Position numbers and translations under genes: made by a program
Notes under the pieces: generated by a model
Told to the model about the DNA's origin: nothing
Databases searched by the model: none
What the model saw: the letters and a program-made list of their open reading frames with translations, nothing else
Source of the DNA: Elymus sibiricus
Lineage: Eukaryota > Streptophyta > Magnoliopsida > Poales > Poaceae
Assembly: GCA_039707655.1 (NCBI GenBank)
Contig: CM077665.1
Coordinates: 290,102,205 to 290,166,204 of the forward strand
Direction: 5' to 3'
Length of the DNA stretch: 64,000 bases
Part shown: piece by piece, positions 23,378 through 33,156 of the stretch
Numbering within the stretch: the stretch's first letter is position 1
How the letters are laid out: the number at the start of each line of letters is the position of its first letter

Positions 23378-24217
23378 TCATCCATGCTCCTGATGCGTCG
23401 TAGGTCCCTCACCGCCATCGTCTTCCTCATCGCCACCGCTCGAGGGGATGTCCCCGGCATCACCCAGGCTCCAGGCGCGGCAACCCGGGGACCCCACAAA
23501 GAGCATGGTCGTCCCTGGTGGCCAAAGGAGGGGAATTCCATCCCCCGCCTTAGAAGAGCACGCGTAGATGAAGAGCTCCATCCCGTACTCTCCATCCTAA
23601 ACGCTGCGGGAGGAGTGCTTCACCGCGATAAACGACGACTCACGGCTGCAACCATACGCACGCTCGCGGTGGTCGCGTGGGCGGTTTTTCTCCATCACCT
23701 TGAAGAAGGAATGCGGGAACCGCAGACCGCCGCGATGCTGCACCTCCAACATCGATCCCGACGCGATGTCAACCGAATGGCGCTCCGTCAAGGCTAAACA
23801 AGCGGGCAGCGCGGCGGCAGGCGTGCCGCCGCAGCTGTCCCCAACACGGCAACCATGCTGCCCGCTCCTCCATCCAAGACTTCCCTGACCAGCCTCCAGC
23901 TCAGAGTCGTCTATCCATGACAGAGACTGAGCATGGGTCCAAGGGGAAGGCTCTGCAAACACGCTCGCTAGGCCCCTCCCCCTGAGCATCGGGAGGGGGG
24001 GAACGCGGCTCAAGACAAAGAAGCCGAAGGGCGAGCTCTGTGGATTCGGACTCAAGGAGGGAGAAAGGATGGATGAGCATCGCCCCTCGCGACCACAATT
24101 TATAGGGGGAGCGCGGGGGCAGGCTCTCCTCCGCTCCAAAGGTCGCCGCCCATCTCCACCAATTCCACCACCCACAATCACGGGCGAACAAGTAACCGCC
24201 CGATTGCTCCAATCCAT
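23378..24217 (-). pseudogene. Antisense ORF of G1 with a degenerate B3-like domain
   Basis: The minus-strand frame runs from upstream of a TATA box at 24098 to a stop at 23597, then on in the same frame to 23378. The likely start is a Met inside the transcript (about 24069 or 23989). A segment near 23755-23483 follows the B3 pattern: LRFPHSFFKVMEKNRP (the L-x-I-P-x-x-F block), SSFIAVKHS, then after the stop GMELFIYACSSKAGDGI...GTTMLFVG (the W/x-x-F...L-x-x-GD...G-x-x-x-F-V block). An acidic tail (DEEDDGGEG) ends the ORF. B3 domains bind DNA in plant transcription factors. The block order matches the antisense ORF of G4 (48530-49264). The B3 call is tentative. Confidence 0.45.
24098..24105 (-). 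promoter_or_regulatory. Antisense TATA box of G1
   Basis: The minus strand reads TCCCCCTATAAATTGTGG, GC-rich before the box and followed by a pyrimidine-rich leader. It is placed to transcribe the antisense ORF at 24217-23378. Confidence 0.5.
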
Positions 24218-24426
24218 GGCGCTGTGGTTTCTGCCACGACCAGGGGTTTAAGTCACACACGCCCGTCGTTAACCCCCCGCCATGCATGCGGCGCGCGTGG
24301 CGGAAACGGCCTGAGGTGGTGGGTCAGTGCTGACCAATAAATTGGCAGTTACTCCCTCCCATTGCGTGCATGTGCATAAATTTTCGGCCTGACCCAATGG
24401 CACTTGACGAGCGCGTGTGGGCCAGA

Positions 24427-24438
24427 CCCGGGGGCTCC
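24427..24438 (+). other. Polypurine-tract region of G1
   Basis: ACCCGGGGGCTCC lies directly before the 3' LTR start at 24439. It is short and interrupted by pyrimidines, so the assignment rests mainly on position. Confidence 0.45.
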
Positions 24439-25322
24439 TGTCGGTGCACTAGTAAGGGGGTACCCAGTGCCCCTGACTTATGCACAGGCAGTAGTAGCTG
24501 AACCCTTCGACGTTGCATCCGACAGCAACCACATGCGGAAGGCTAAGCAAGCGTCGACAACACCAGCACAACGGCCCAGGAGGAGCCCAAAACGCGCCAG
24601 CCACGCCCCCGACGCTTGCCGAGGACAAAGACATGTGCACCTTCCAGAAGACCCGGCAAGCCATCCCCCGTCAGGCCCAAGCTAAGCAGCCACCGCTCCA
24701 CCGCATCGCTACGCCAGTGACTTGTCGATGCGGTGTCGAGCCCTCAAGCGGCTAATCAGCTCTCGCTAAACACGTGGCGACACACCGGGAAGCAAGTTAT
24801 ACGCAGTTCACACCTGCCCTGCAGCGTGTCAAGACCATAAGCAACGACCAACCAAGCGGTGGTAAAAGCTTGCCGGGGATGCACCCCCGAGCGCCACCTA
24901 GGCTGGTAATCATGGTATTTTGTCCTAAATGCCAGAGTTAGGTATGATAGCTCTGCTAAGCTATCCAGTGGATAGATAATGACTATTTTGCCATTGTGGT
25001 AACCCCTTGCACTATAAAAGGAGACCCAAGGCTACCTAGCTCAAGATTCGGACCTTTGGACACTTGTACTCGCGTAGTAGCTCACCCCGACAGCAGCTCA
25101 TGCCGAGGCTAAGCGCTGCGCATTCTTCGTGTTCCTCTAATCAATCCACCAAAAGCAGGAGTAGGGTTTACCGCTTAGCAGCGGCCCGAACCTGGGTAAA
25201 ATGCCCGTGTCGTGATCATCGCGCCGTCTCATGCTCTCCGCTCTTCGTGCAACGTGACCCCCTTGATGAACCACAAGGGGCCTCTGGTCCCATAGGTGAT
25301 CGTGATCATCCGTGCACCGACA
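24439..25322 (+). repeat. 3' LTR of G1 (884 bp)
   Basis: Starts TGTCGGTGCAC and ends GTGCACCGACA, an 11-bp perfect terminal inverted repeat. TATAAAA is at 25013-25019. The open frame at 25064-25417 lies across its R/U5 end and is not a gene. Confidence 0.85.
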
Positions 25323-25990
25323 CTTTAGCACTATCTAAGCATGTGTATAACGACGAGAACAAAAGAGTTTGTAAAAGTTTTCTTTATCACTTTCAGTTTG
25401 TCAACTTAATTGCTTGAGGACAAGCAATGAGTTAAGCTTGGGGGAGTTGATACGTCTCCAACGTATCTACTTTTCCAAACACTTTTTCTCTGGTTTTGAC
25501 CTCTAATTTGCATGATTTGAATGGAACTAACCCGTACTGATGCTGTTTTCAGGAGAATTACCTTGGTGTTATTTTTGTGCAGAAATAAAAGTTCTCGGAA
25601 TTGGACGAAACTTTTTGTGGATTTTTTCTGGGAATTATAATGAATTATTGAGCCAAGACCCGTCGGAGGGAGGCCACCTGTGGGTCACAAGCCAACAGGG
25701 CGCGGCCCCCCTGGGTCGCACCCTGATGGCTTGTGGGGCCCATGTGGCTTCTCTGACCCTAATTCCTATCCTATAAAATCACATCTTCGAAGAGAAAAAT
25801 CAGAGAGAAGTTTTCATCGCGTATCACGAGATGGAGCCGCCGCCACCTCCTGTTCTTCCTCGAGAGGGCTGATCTAGAGTCCGTTTGGGGTTCCGGAGAG
25901 GGGAAATCATTGACGTCGTCATCACCAACCCTTCTCCATCAACACCATCATGATGCTCACCATCGGGAGTAAGTAATTCCTTTGTAGGCT
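25323..25990 (+). mobile_element. Athila-type Gypsy remnant 'A1': 3' internal end plus truncated LTR
   Basis: TTGAGGACAAGCAATGAGTT and the polypurine tract AAGCTTGGGGGAG (about 25434-25446) precede an LTR starting TGATACGTCTCCAACG at 25448. The LTR breaks off near 25990, where G3 sequence begins. G1 is inserted just left of this piece. LTRs beginning TGATACGTCTCCAACG are very common in wheat Athila-type families; I do not assign a family name. Confidence 0.7.
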
Positions 25991-26014
25991 TGCTGCACGC
26001 TCATGTGATCCTGG

Positions 26015-26142
26015 GACATGGGGGCGACGCGCGTCAAATGTTCATCCCGAGGCCACCTTATGGAGAGATTGGACACCAAGGACCCACTAGGTGACATGGG
26101 GACGACACGCGTCAAACGTTCATCCCGAGGCCACCTTATGGC
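26015..26142. repeat. 78-bp direct repeat in G3
   Basis: GACATGGGGRCGACRCGCGTCAAA followed by TTCATCCCGAGGCCACCTTATGG starts at 26015 and again at 26093. Confidence 0.85.
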
Positions 26143-26150
26143 CCGCCAGA

Positions 26151-26460
26151 CAGAGCTCGGTCACTCGGGTTTAGTGACGCTACAGGGACGTACCCGAACA
26201 CAGACGTCATGTCGAGTTCCTTCATAAGATGACTAGGGAGGGATCGCCTTAAACGCAGTGCCTGAGGCGACGAAACACCCCTCTGGCGGTTATACAGTAT
26301 CAGACTACGCCTTTTCTCGCTTTCTCGCGGTGGCTTCATGGAAGGTCAAGACACCAAGGACCTCTGTGAGGTGACGTGCACGGGACCAGGCCCGCGAGAC
26401 AGAGCTCGATCAATTGGATTTATCAACACTGTAGTGATGAACCCTAGCACATATGCCATG
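26151..26460 (-). repeat. About 248-bp-period repeat in G3
   Basis: Copies anchored by CAGAGCTCG (26151 and about 26399), each followed by a GGRTTTA core. Homologous to 1690-2060 in G2. Confidence 0.7.
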
Positions 26461-26754
26461 TCCTACCCCAGTCATGGGACGGCCGGGAGGAGGGTCGCAA
26501 GGGCGCAGCAAATGCAAGGGGTGACGAAGCACCAGGCGCAAGGCTTAAGCAAGCATCATGAATTCATCAAAGGATAACCAAATTTTCTACACAACCAAAA
26601 AGTGCGGAGGCTATAGGGAGGAACCCTTGCCCGCTTGAGGATAATGCAGCCTAGATGGCGCCCTCAATTTTAACAAACAAAAAAGTCACCTGGCAATTGC
26701 GCTGCTACGGGAGCGTCCGGCTGCTTGGCAAAGCGCGCGGCGGAGGTCCACCTC

Positions 26755-27230
26755 TCAGGGACCGGATGATCCCCGAGGCCTTGGGAGACCGCGAGGACCT
26801 AGTGCCTCGCAAGGCACCATCGTGAGTTGCATGGCCCTCTGGAAGGTGGTGTTGTCGTTCCCCAGGCCAAAGAACATACAGGTGTAACTCGCGGCTACGC
26901 CCCTACCTTGTCCAGTGTGCGGTGGCGGGAAGAGGCCCTGCGAACTGGCCCTGTTGAGTCCCGCAATGTTGACGCACATGCACACTTTGACGTCGTCTTT
27001 GGGGGCCATGACTGGCTTGATGGTTCGCCCTGTAAGACACTCGCCGCGCATGGCCCTGGCCTCCCATAGCCTGCCAATTTCTTGGGTGATGAACTCTCGT
27101 CCTCCTGGTGCTTGACGTCGCTTCCCTTGTCCCCGGGGGCGCGCGTTGAAGCACGCCTCCAAGTGGTGCCCGAGCACCTCCCTCGGCATATGTGTTAGGT
27201 CGGATGCCTTCCAAGTGGAAGCCCCCGAGC
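26755..27230 (-). pseudogene. Truncated reverse transcriptase of G3
   Basis: The frame opens with MPREVLGHHLEACFNARP, passes a QEIGRLWEARAMR region and a KVCMCVNIAGLNRA block (the usual C-V-D-I-P-G-L-N-R-A), and ends with MFFGLGNDNTTFQRAMQ, a decayed form of MPFGL-x-N-A-G-A-T-F-Q-R. The YxDD catalytic block and everything beyond are missing. The end point is close to that of G2. It cannot make a working polymerase. The frame is cleaner than in G2, suggesting fewer mutations after the truncation. Confidence 0.78.
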
Positions 27231-27798
27231 CTAGCTCACAGGAGGCGTCGGGCGCGCCTTCCTATGCAGGAGCGAGGCAGGCGCAGGTGATGGGCATGGG
27301 GCTCGAGCCGCTGGCGCAAGGCGCCACGTTCTTCGCCTCGAACAGGCCTTGGACGGGCAGCAGTTGCTTCTTCTTCGGGGGCACGGCCTCACGCGGCTTG
27401 GCATTTCCCTCGTCGTCAGAATGCTCAGCCGCAGCGACATTGTAGGCGCGTTCGAGGGAGCATACCGCGTCCTTCTCGTCACATGCGAATGTGATGGCGC
27501 CGCTGCAGCCATGCATCCTGAGGACATTGTAGCCGTGGTGAGTCACCTGCATGAATTTGGCCAGCGCCGGGTAACCCAGGATTGCATTGTACGGGAGGCC
27601 GATATATGCCACATCGAAGTCGATGAGCTCAGTGTGGTAGTTGTCGCGCGTGCCGAAAGTGACCGGAAGGCGGACCTACCCCAAGGGAACGGTGGAGCCT
27701 TCCGTCACCCCAGAGAACGGCCTGGTAGGAATCAGCTGGTCGTAGGGCACCTGGAGCATCTCGAAGGTCTCCACGGAAAGCACGTTGAGGCCCGCACC
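27231..27798 (-). pseudogene. G3 protease, C-terminal half
   Basis: Continues the protease interrupted by the Copia element: GLNVLS just inside 27798, then GLPYNAILGYPALAKFMQV near 27600-27545 and the Lys-rich KKKQLLPVQG linker, paralogous to G2. The active-site Asp lies on the other side of the Copia element at about 37295. Confidence 0.8.
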
Positions 27799-28147
27799 TG
27801 AAAGCACATTTGCTCCCTTGGTGGTTTTGGTAATTAATAACAACATATAAGTCATTGAACTAATGTTTCCACTAAGTATATTTCAGGAAAAGTTCAATGA
27901 TAGGGATGGCAAAACGATTGTGGAGATACCCCAAGATGCAAGGAAATGGATTGGCAAAGCTTCAAGCAAGAGGACTCTACATTTTACTTTGTGAGAAATC
28001 ACCTTGAGTCCATAGGAAAGCCAATACTATTAAAAGGGGGTAAGGTTTTGATTGGTGAACAAAATGCTCATACGTGCACAAGTGATAGTCACCAAAAACA
28101 CCCACAAGCTCTTCCACAAAAGTTTGTCCATAGTCAAATATCCAAAA

Positions 28148-28461
28148 TTGGTGCAACCAACACTTTCCACTCGGTGCCACCGATTCCCATACTCAGACAG
28201 ACTCAGCCAAACCCTAGCCACTTCGGTGCAACCGATTCTTCTTTGGTGCCACCGAGTTTGGGTTGCCAACTTTCTCTTACGCAAATTCACAATATCGGTA
28301 CCACCGAGATTGTTTGATCGGCGTCACTGAGAATGGGCAATCTGACCGTTGGTCACCTTATCGGTGTAACCGAGTTTCCTATATCGGTCTCACCGAGATT
28401 CAAAAGTTGCCACCTTTTGGTCACTTCGGTACCACCGAGATTAACACATCGGTGTCACCGA
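28148..28461. promoter_or_regulatory. Paired 13-bp palindromes TCGGTNNNACCGA, 5' LTR
   Basis: Ten copies, most perfect or with one or two changes, start at 28148, 28171, 28223, 28243, 28295, 28318, 28361, 28384, 28426 and 28449. They form five pairs: four have a 23-bp start-to-start spacing and one has 20 bp. Pair-to-pair steps are 75, 72, 66 and 65 bp. The 3' LTR has the same array from 36126. Confidence 0.9.
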
Positions 28462-28503
28462 GTTGGTCATTTTGTGTGTAACGGTTGAATTTTTGGGGAT
28501 GCC

Positions 28504-28511
28504 TATATATA
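28504..28511 (+). promoter_or_regulatory. TATA box, 5' LTR of the Copia element
   Basis: TATATATA in GCC-TATATATA-CCCC starts 55 bp after the start of the last palindrome. The 3' LTR has the same box near 36482. Confidence 0.75.
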
Positions 28512-29222
28512 CCCCTTCACCACCACCTACTCGAAAGAGAAGCACTCAGAACTATTCCATACTTGCCCCATCTAGTTTTCTGAGAGAGAGCCACCTACCC
28601 TTGTGTTGAGGTCAAGATCTTCCACTCCAACCATATGGATCTTGATTTCTAGTCTCCCCAAGTTGCTTTCCACCAATCCCATCTTTTCCACCAAGCCAAA
28701 TCTGTGAGAGAGTGATTGTGTGTTGAGGAGTCTATCATCTTGAAGCACAAGAGCAAGGAGTTCATCGACATTACCGAGCCTATTACCTTTTGGAGGGTGG
28801 TGCCTCCTAGATTGGTTAGGTGTCGCTTGGGAGCCTCCTACTTCGTGGACGGAAGCCGTTATGGAATAGTCAAGGTTGCTACTTCGTGGACCCTTATGGG
28901 TGGAGCCCTCTATGGACTCTCGCGACCGTTACCCTCTGTGGGTTGAAGACTCCATAAACGTGGATGTACGATAGCACCACCTATCGGAACCACGGGAAAA
29001 ATCATCGTGTCTACAATTGCGTTTGATCTTCCTAACCTATCCTTTCTACTCATGCTTGCTGTTACTTTCCGTTGCTATACTCTTAGACATGCATGTGTAG
29101 GGTGTACTTGACTTGCCATGAAATGCTAAAATATTCCAACTCTAAAATTTGGGAAAAGGTAGAATTTTTATTTGGTCAAGTAGTCTAATCACCCCCCCCA
29201 GACATACTTTCGGTCCCACAAG

Positions 29223-29234
29223 TGGTATCAGAGC
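29223..29234 (+). other. Primer-binding site of the Copia element
   Basis: TGGTATCAGAGC lies two bases after the 5' LTR and is complementary to the initiator Met-tRNA 3' end, as in most Copia elements. Confidence 0.9.
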
Positions 29235-29273
29235 TTTGGTCTCCATTGCATTGGTCTCACAACCTAGGAGAGT

Positions 29274-31459
29274 ATGTCGTCTAGTGAGGGAAATTATCAC
29301 CGTAGAGGTCCGTACTTTGATGGCACAAATTTTGCTACTTGGAAGCACAAAATGAAAATGCATATTCTTGGTCATAACCCCGCCGTTTGGGCTGTTGTTC
29401 GTGTTGGCTTGCAAGGTGAGTTCTTTGGTGATGGAAAGGAACCGGATCGTGAAGACACCGTGGAAGAATTGAAGATGTTGCAATACAATGCTAAAGCATG
29501 CGATATTCTCTTCAACTGCCTATGCCCCGAAGAGTTCAACAAAATCAGCCGTCTTGAGAATGCAAAAGTTATTTGGGATACTTTGGTTGATATGCACGAA
29601 GGAACCGAGTCCGTGAGAGAATCCAAGTTAGATGTTCTTCAAAGTCAGCTTGACAAGTTCAAGATGAAGGATGGTGAAGGAGTCGCAGAGATGTAATCTA
29701 GGCTAGCTCTCATCACCAATGAGATTGCCGGCTTAGGAAGCGAAGAAATGACCGACAAATTCATCATGAAGAAGATACTTAGAGATTTGGATGAGAGATA
29801 CGACACCGTGTGCACATTGATCCAAATGATGCCCAACTACAAAGATCTCAAGCCTACGGAAGTCATTGGAAGGATTGTTGCTCATGAGATGACACTCAAA
29901 GACAAGGAAGAGCATCACAACAAGTCTAGCGGTGCTTACAAAGCCACAAGTGATGCTCCCGCAACTTCAAGCGACAACCTTGTCACCAATGAAGAGATAA
30001 GCCTCATGGTCAAGAAATTCAACAAGTTCTACAAGAATAGAGGCAAAGAACAAAGCTCCAACTCTAGATATGATGAGAAGCGTTCGTCAAGTCGTGACCG
30101 CAATTGCTACAATTGAGTGAAGCCTGGACACTACTCCAATGAGTGCACGGCTCCCTACAAACGAAGAGAAGCGTCACCTCAAAGACGAAGCTCAAGGAAT
30201 GAATCACCTCAAAGAGAGAGAAGGAGTAGAGATGATCGTTATGAACGAAGACCCTCAAGGAGAAGTAGAGATTCGGAGAAGATGGACATGTACACCAAGA
30301 GCTACACAAGAAGAAAACATCAAGCTCATGTTGGTGAATGGGTTTCCGGCTCCGACTCCGACAACAACTCCGAGAGAAGCTATCACTCCGACTCCGACTA
30401 TAGTCAAGATGATGGTGTTGCCAAAATTGCACTAGTGACTACCAACTCCTATGATCTATTTGATTCACCAAATGAAGGGAGTGGAAGGTGCTTCATGGCT
30501 AAAGGCCCCAAGGTATCACACCTCGAGTATCTTGATTTCGATAGTGATGAAGATGACTTGCTTTGTGATGATGACTTGCTTTTTGATAAAACTAGTCATG
30601 TTAGTCAAAGTGAACTTGATAATTCTCATGCTAGTCAAGATAAGTCAATTGATGATGATAAGATGAAAATAGAACAACTAACTAAAGAACTAAACACTCT
30701 TAAGTTAGCTCATGAATCTACTCTTGAAGATCATAGAGAGCTTGTGAGAACTCATGAGAAGCGACGCTTCGAGAAGCTCAACTTGGAGCAAGAGCATGAG
30801 TTTCTTAAAGCTATCAATGACGATCTCCGAAAGAAGACTTCATCTTATCTAGCCAAATGACTACTCTTGTCTACATTCATGCCACAAGTTAAATCTAAAC
30901 AAGCTAGTAACAAAGGCAAGAAAGGTTCTTCATCTAGCAGCAACAATAAAAATGCTAAACCTAATGATGTTGCTCCTAGTAGTTCTATTGATTCCACTAA
31001 TGATGATTCTCTTAGCCAAGTTACACTTGAGCAAGAAAATGCTTTATTGAAAGGAATTATAGAGAAAGGTATCTACAAGAGTCTTGCCGGGTGTAAGCAA
31101 TTTGAGGAAATTGTACGCAAGCACGGAGGATACCAAAAGAACCATGGTGTTGGCTACTTCAACGCTAATGGAGTTGAATGGGAAGAAGGTTAATACCCCA
31201 AGCCCAAGTTTGTTCCTCAAAAGGAGAAGTATGAAAATACTCTGCCCAAGGGGACAAACACTCAAGATGACCTTCCACCACAAGACCACAAGCTCAAGGG
31301 CAAGAACAAGCGTCCAGAGGACATTGACTCATATGAAGATGAACCCCTAGCAATGGTGGAGTGTGTTCCAAAGGCTACTTCAAGCTCAACTTCTACAAAG
31401 GCTACTACAACACCAAGGATCCCCATCAACTTGATGTGGGTCCCCAAGAAGAAGAACTA
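29274..31459 (+). pseudogene. Copia gag with four in-frame stops
   Basis: Starts MSSSEGNYHRRGPYFDGTNF, with the FDGxNFxxWKxKM signature of Copia Gag N-termini. The frame is unbroken by frameshifts over about 728 codons to WVPKKKN at 31459, but has stops at about 29694, 30114, 30858 and 31191. The zinc knuckle near 30105-30155 should read CX2CX4HX4C, but the second Cys position is a TGA (CYN*VKPGHYSNEC). A Ser/Arg- and Asp-rich stretch and a Glu/Lys-rich coiled-coil-like part (about 30650-30850) follow, then an acidic and Lys-rich end. The unusual length is typical of Sirevirus-type gags. No pol follows. Confidence 0.88.
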
Positions 31460-32340
31460 GAGAGTTCTTGAGGGGTGACTCCGCCAATGAAATTCACTTA
31501 CATTCATTATTGGCAAGAACTATTTGCAATCAACATCAACTCTATGCAATAGTTCAAGCAGTCGCACATTCCCTCAAAGGTAAGCGAGGGCAAGGTAATC
31601 AACAAATCCATGGACATCATAACACATGCTTTGCACTCCATGTCCATAGATATCCTTGTATTTGTCTCTTGTGTGTTGGGACTAACCAATGTAGGTGAGA
31701 AGAGTAAGGAAACAACAAGGATGCTCCAACTCTTGGTGATCTTCATCAACCTTGAGCATCTACCACTACCTCATCAACATGAAGTCTTCATCGACAAAAC
31801 CCAAGGTTAGTTTATCCCTATTATGGGGGGATGTCACATCGAAGGGGAGCTTTACTCTAAGACTTGAGTCAAAGCATCTCTTAGTATGTGACAACATTAA
31901 ATGCTTTATGTAAAAGTGGTAACCCCACTTGTGCTTAAACGATGAGTATGACCTATGATCAAGTATTCTTACTTGGCTCCTAAGTCAATATACTTATATA
32001 TAGATGACTTCGTCATTGCCCAAGTGCTTGTTAGATGCTAGTGTGTATGTGCATGTTTGTCATGTTTTCATTTGACATCTTATTGTGTGAGCATGTTGGT
32101 CTGCATTTATTTTCCCATTCGAGGACATCCAATTGTTGCTATTTGCCTTTTTGATTTATCCTTTCCCAATTGGATGGACAAGAATGCCTAGGACCACTCT
32201 TTAGCTATCTATGCTATCTCACCTCATATTCCATTCATGCTGCATCACAAAACTTGAACAAGTACTTTTCGATCCCTCTGTGTGTGGAGCACTCTGAGTT
32301 CCGTATCGACAAGGACTGACCATTAAAACCTCCCAAGTGC
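31460..32340. other. Copia internal spacer between gag and the second promoter
   Basis: AT-rich with no ORF above chance and no integrase or RT motif. This is where pol would lie in an autonomous element. Confidence 0.6.
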
Positions 32341-32343
32341 ATC

Positions 32344-32508
32344 TCGGTGGCACCAACCCAAAATTCTCAGTCTCACCGAATGCCTAGGGTTGATCTGGTT
32401 TTCAATCTCGGCACTACCGATTCAATATTCTCGGTTACACCGAGTTTCCCTGTCAGCTGACAGTTGAGGAGCTCGGCGACACCGAAAATTTAGAATCGGC
32501 GTCACCGA
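32344..32508. promoter_or_regulatory. Paired palindromes upstream of the internal TATA box
   Basis: Six copies of TCGGNNNNACCGA type start at 32344, 32367, 32408, 32431, 32473 and 32496. All three pairs are exactly 23 bp apart and the pair steps are 64 and 65 bp. This is the architecture of the LTR array, here inside the element. Confidence 0.88.
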
Positions 32509-32518
32509 CAGTGAGGGG

Positions 32519-32526
32519 TATATAAG
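32519..32526 (+). promoter_or_regulatory. Internal TATA box ahead of the second Copia ORF
   Basis: GGGGTATATAAGCTG gives TATATAAG, 23 bp after the start of the last palindrome of the cluster. The DNA just downstream (32545-32700) is a C-rich leader. It is likely to drive the ORF at 33157. Confidence 0.6.
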
Positions 32527-32706
32527 CTGTGGTCCCGACAGTTCGAAAATTCAATCTTCAATCGTCGTGCCCCAAACCCTAAGCTGCCGTAAAAGGACCC
32601 CCTGGTCGTCGCCCTTGTCTCCCCGCGCTCCTCCGCCGCTGGGATCCTCGCCGTTGACGGGCATCTTTGCCGCCGTCGCCGCCGTAGCGGATCCGTCACC
32701 AAGCTA

Positions 32707-33149
32707 GGGTATGGATTCGATCTTTCTTTGCGCTCCCCATCCGAATCTTGCGCAAAGTTATTTTATCTATAAGCCACTGTTTGCACGTCTTCCTATCCAC
32801 GAGAAAATTCCATAGATTAGGGAATGATCGATTTTCTAGGGTTTACCGTCCGCCCGATGGAACTCGGTGGAACCGAAGAGAACAAATCGGTGTCACCGAT
32901 TTGCCTGTCTGTGCTGCTGAGAACTATCTCGGTGAAACCGAGTACTTCTTTTTGATCTCACCGAAAAGAGTGCCAAGTTTCTGTTAAGGAGAAAGTCAGT
33001 CTCGGTAGCACCGAAATTTTTGCTTCGGCTGTACTGATTTTCATGTGATAGAATGTAAACCTTGAGAATCTTTTGTTCAAACTTTCAAAAACCAGCTGAA
33101 AATTTTGTGATGACTCATGTTCTTCTGCTCCTCTATACTCTATTCACAG
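32707..33149 (+). other. Possible leader intron before the second Copia ORF
   Basis: A donor-like AG-GTATGG at about 32707 and an acceptor-like CTCTATTCACAG at 33138-33149 bracket a T-rich segment; the acceptor lies 8 bp before the ATG at 33157. Palindromes at 32864-33037 fall inside it. This is inference from consensus only. Confidence 0.35.
32864..33037. promoter_or_regulatory. Paired palindromes downstream of the internal TATA box
   Basis: Copies start at 32864, 32887, 32929, 32952 (weak, two mismatches), 33002 and 33025. All three pairs have the 23-bp spacing; pair steps are 65 and 73 bp. Confidence 0.82.
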
Positions 33150-33156
33150 GGTCAGT

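Larger units (their letters stand above)
6306..25322 (+). mobile_element. Gypsy LTR retrotransposon 'G1' (5' part missing, split by the LARD-like element)
   Basis: Plus-strand order: 5'-truncated gag (6306-7148), protease split at 7401/18304, RT (18781-19860), RNase H (to 20967), integrase (to 22296), a 2.1-kb 3' region with an antisense ORF, and the 3' LTR (24439-25322). The 5' LTR and start of gag are not in the window; they should lie left of base 1 because G2 interrupts gag. The 3' LTR is followed by Athila-type internal sequence, so G1 sits inside A1; the expected TSD is CTTTA (25323-25327). This is the only element here with all pol domains, but stops and frameshifts make it defective. 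Confidence 0.88.
27799..29220 (+). repeat. 5' LTR of the Copia element (1422 bp)
   Basis: Begins TGAAAGCACATTTGC and ends GACATACTTTCGGTCCCACA. Relative to the 3' LTR it lacks 88 bp near 28845, with a CTTCGT-type microhomology at the break. It carries paired palindromes (28148-28461) and a TATA box at 28504-28511. Confidence 0.95.

Noticed and set aside
23057..23797. 246-codon plus-strand frame in the G1 3' region
   Set aside because: Compositionally biased, no family motif, and opposite to the frame with B3-like blocks, so probably its shadow.
25064..25417. TATA-led 117-codon frame
   Set aside because: TATA and frame belong to the G1 3' LTR and its flank; the frame crosses the LTR boundary.
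28148..28461. Regularly spaced short palindromes, CRISPR-like at first sight
   Set aside because: Units are 13 bp with 7-10 bp gaps inside pairs, lie within an LTR and recur in the other LTR. This is a plant retrotransposon regulatory array, not CRISPR.
11777..29234. Initiator-Met-tRNA-like sequences (11777-11790 and 29223-29234)
   Set aside because: They are 12-14 bp primer-binding sites next to LTRs, without the rest of a tRNA. No tRNA or rRNA gene was seen in the window.
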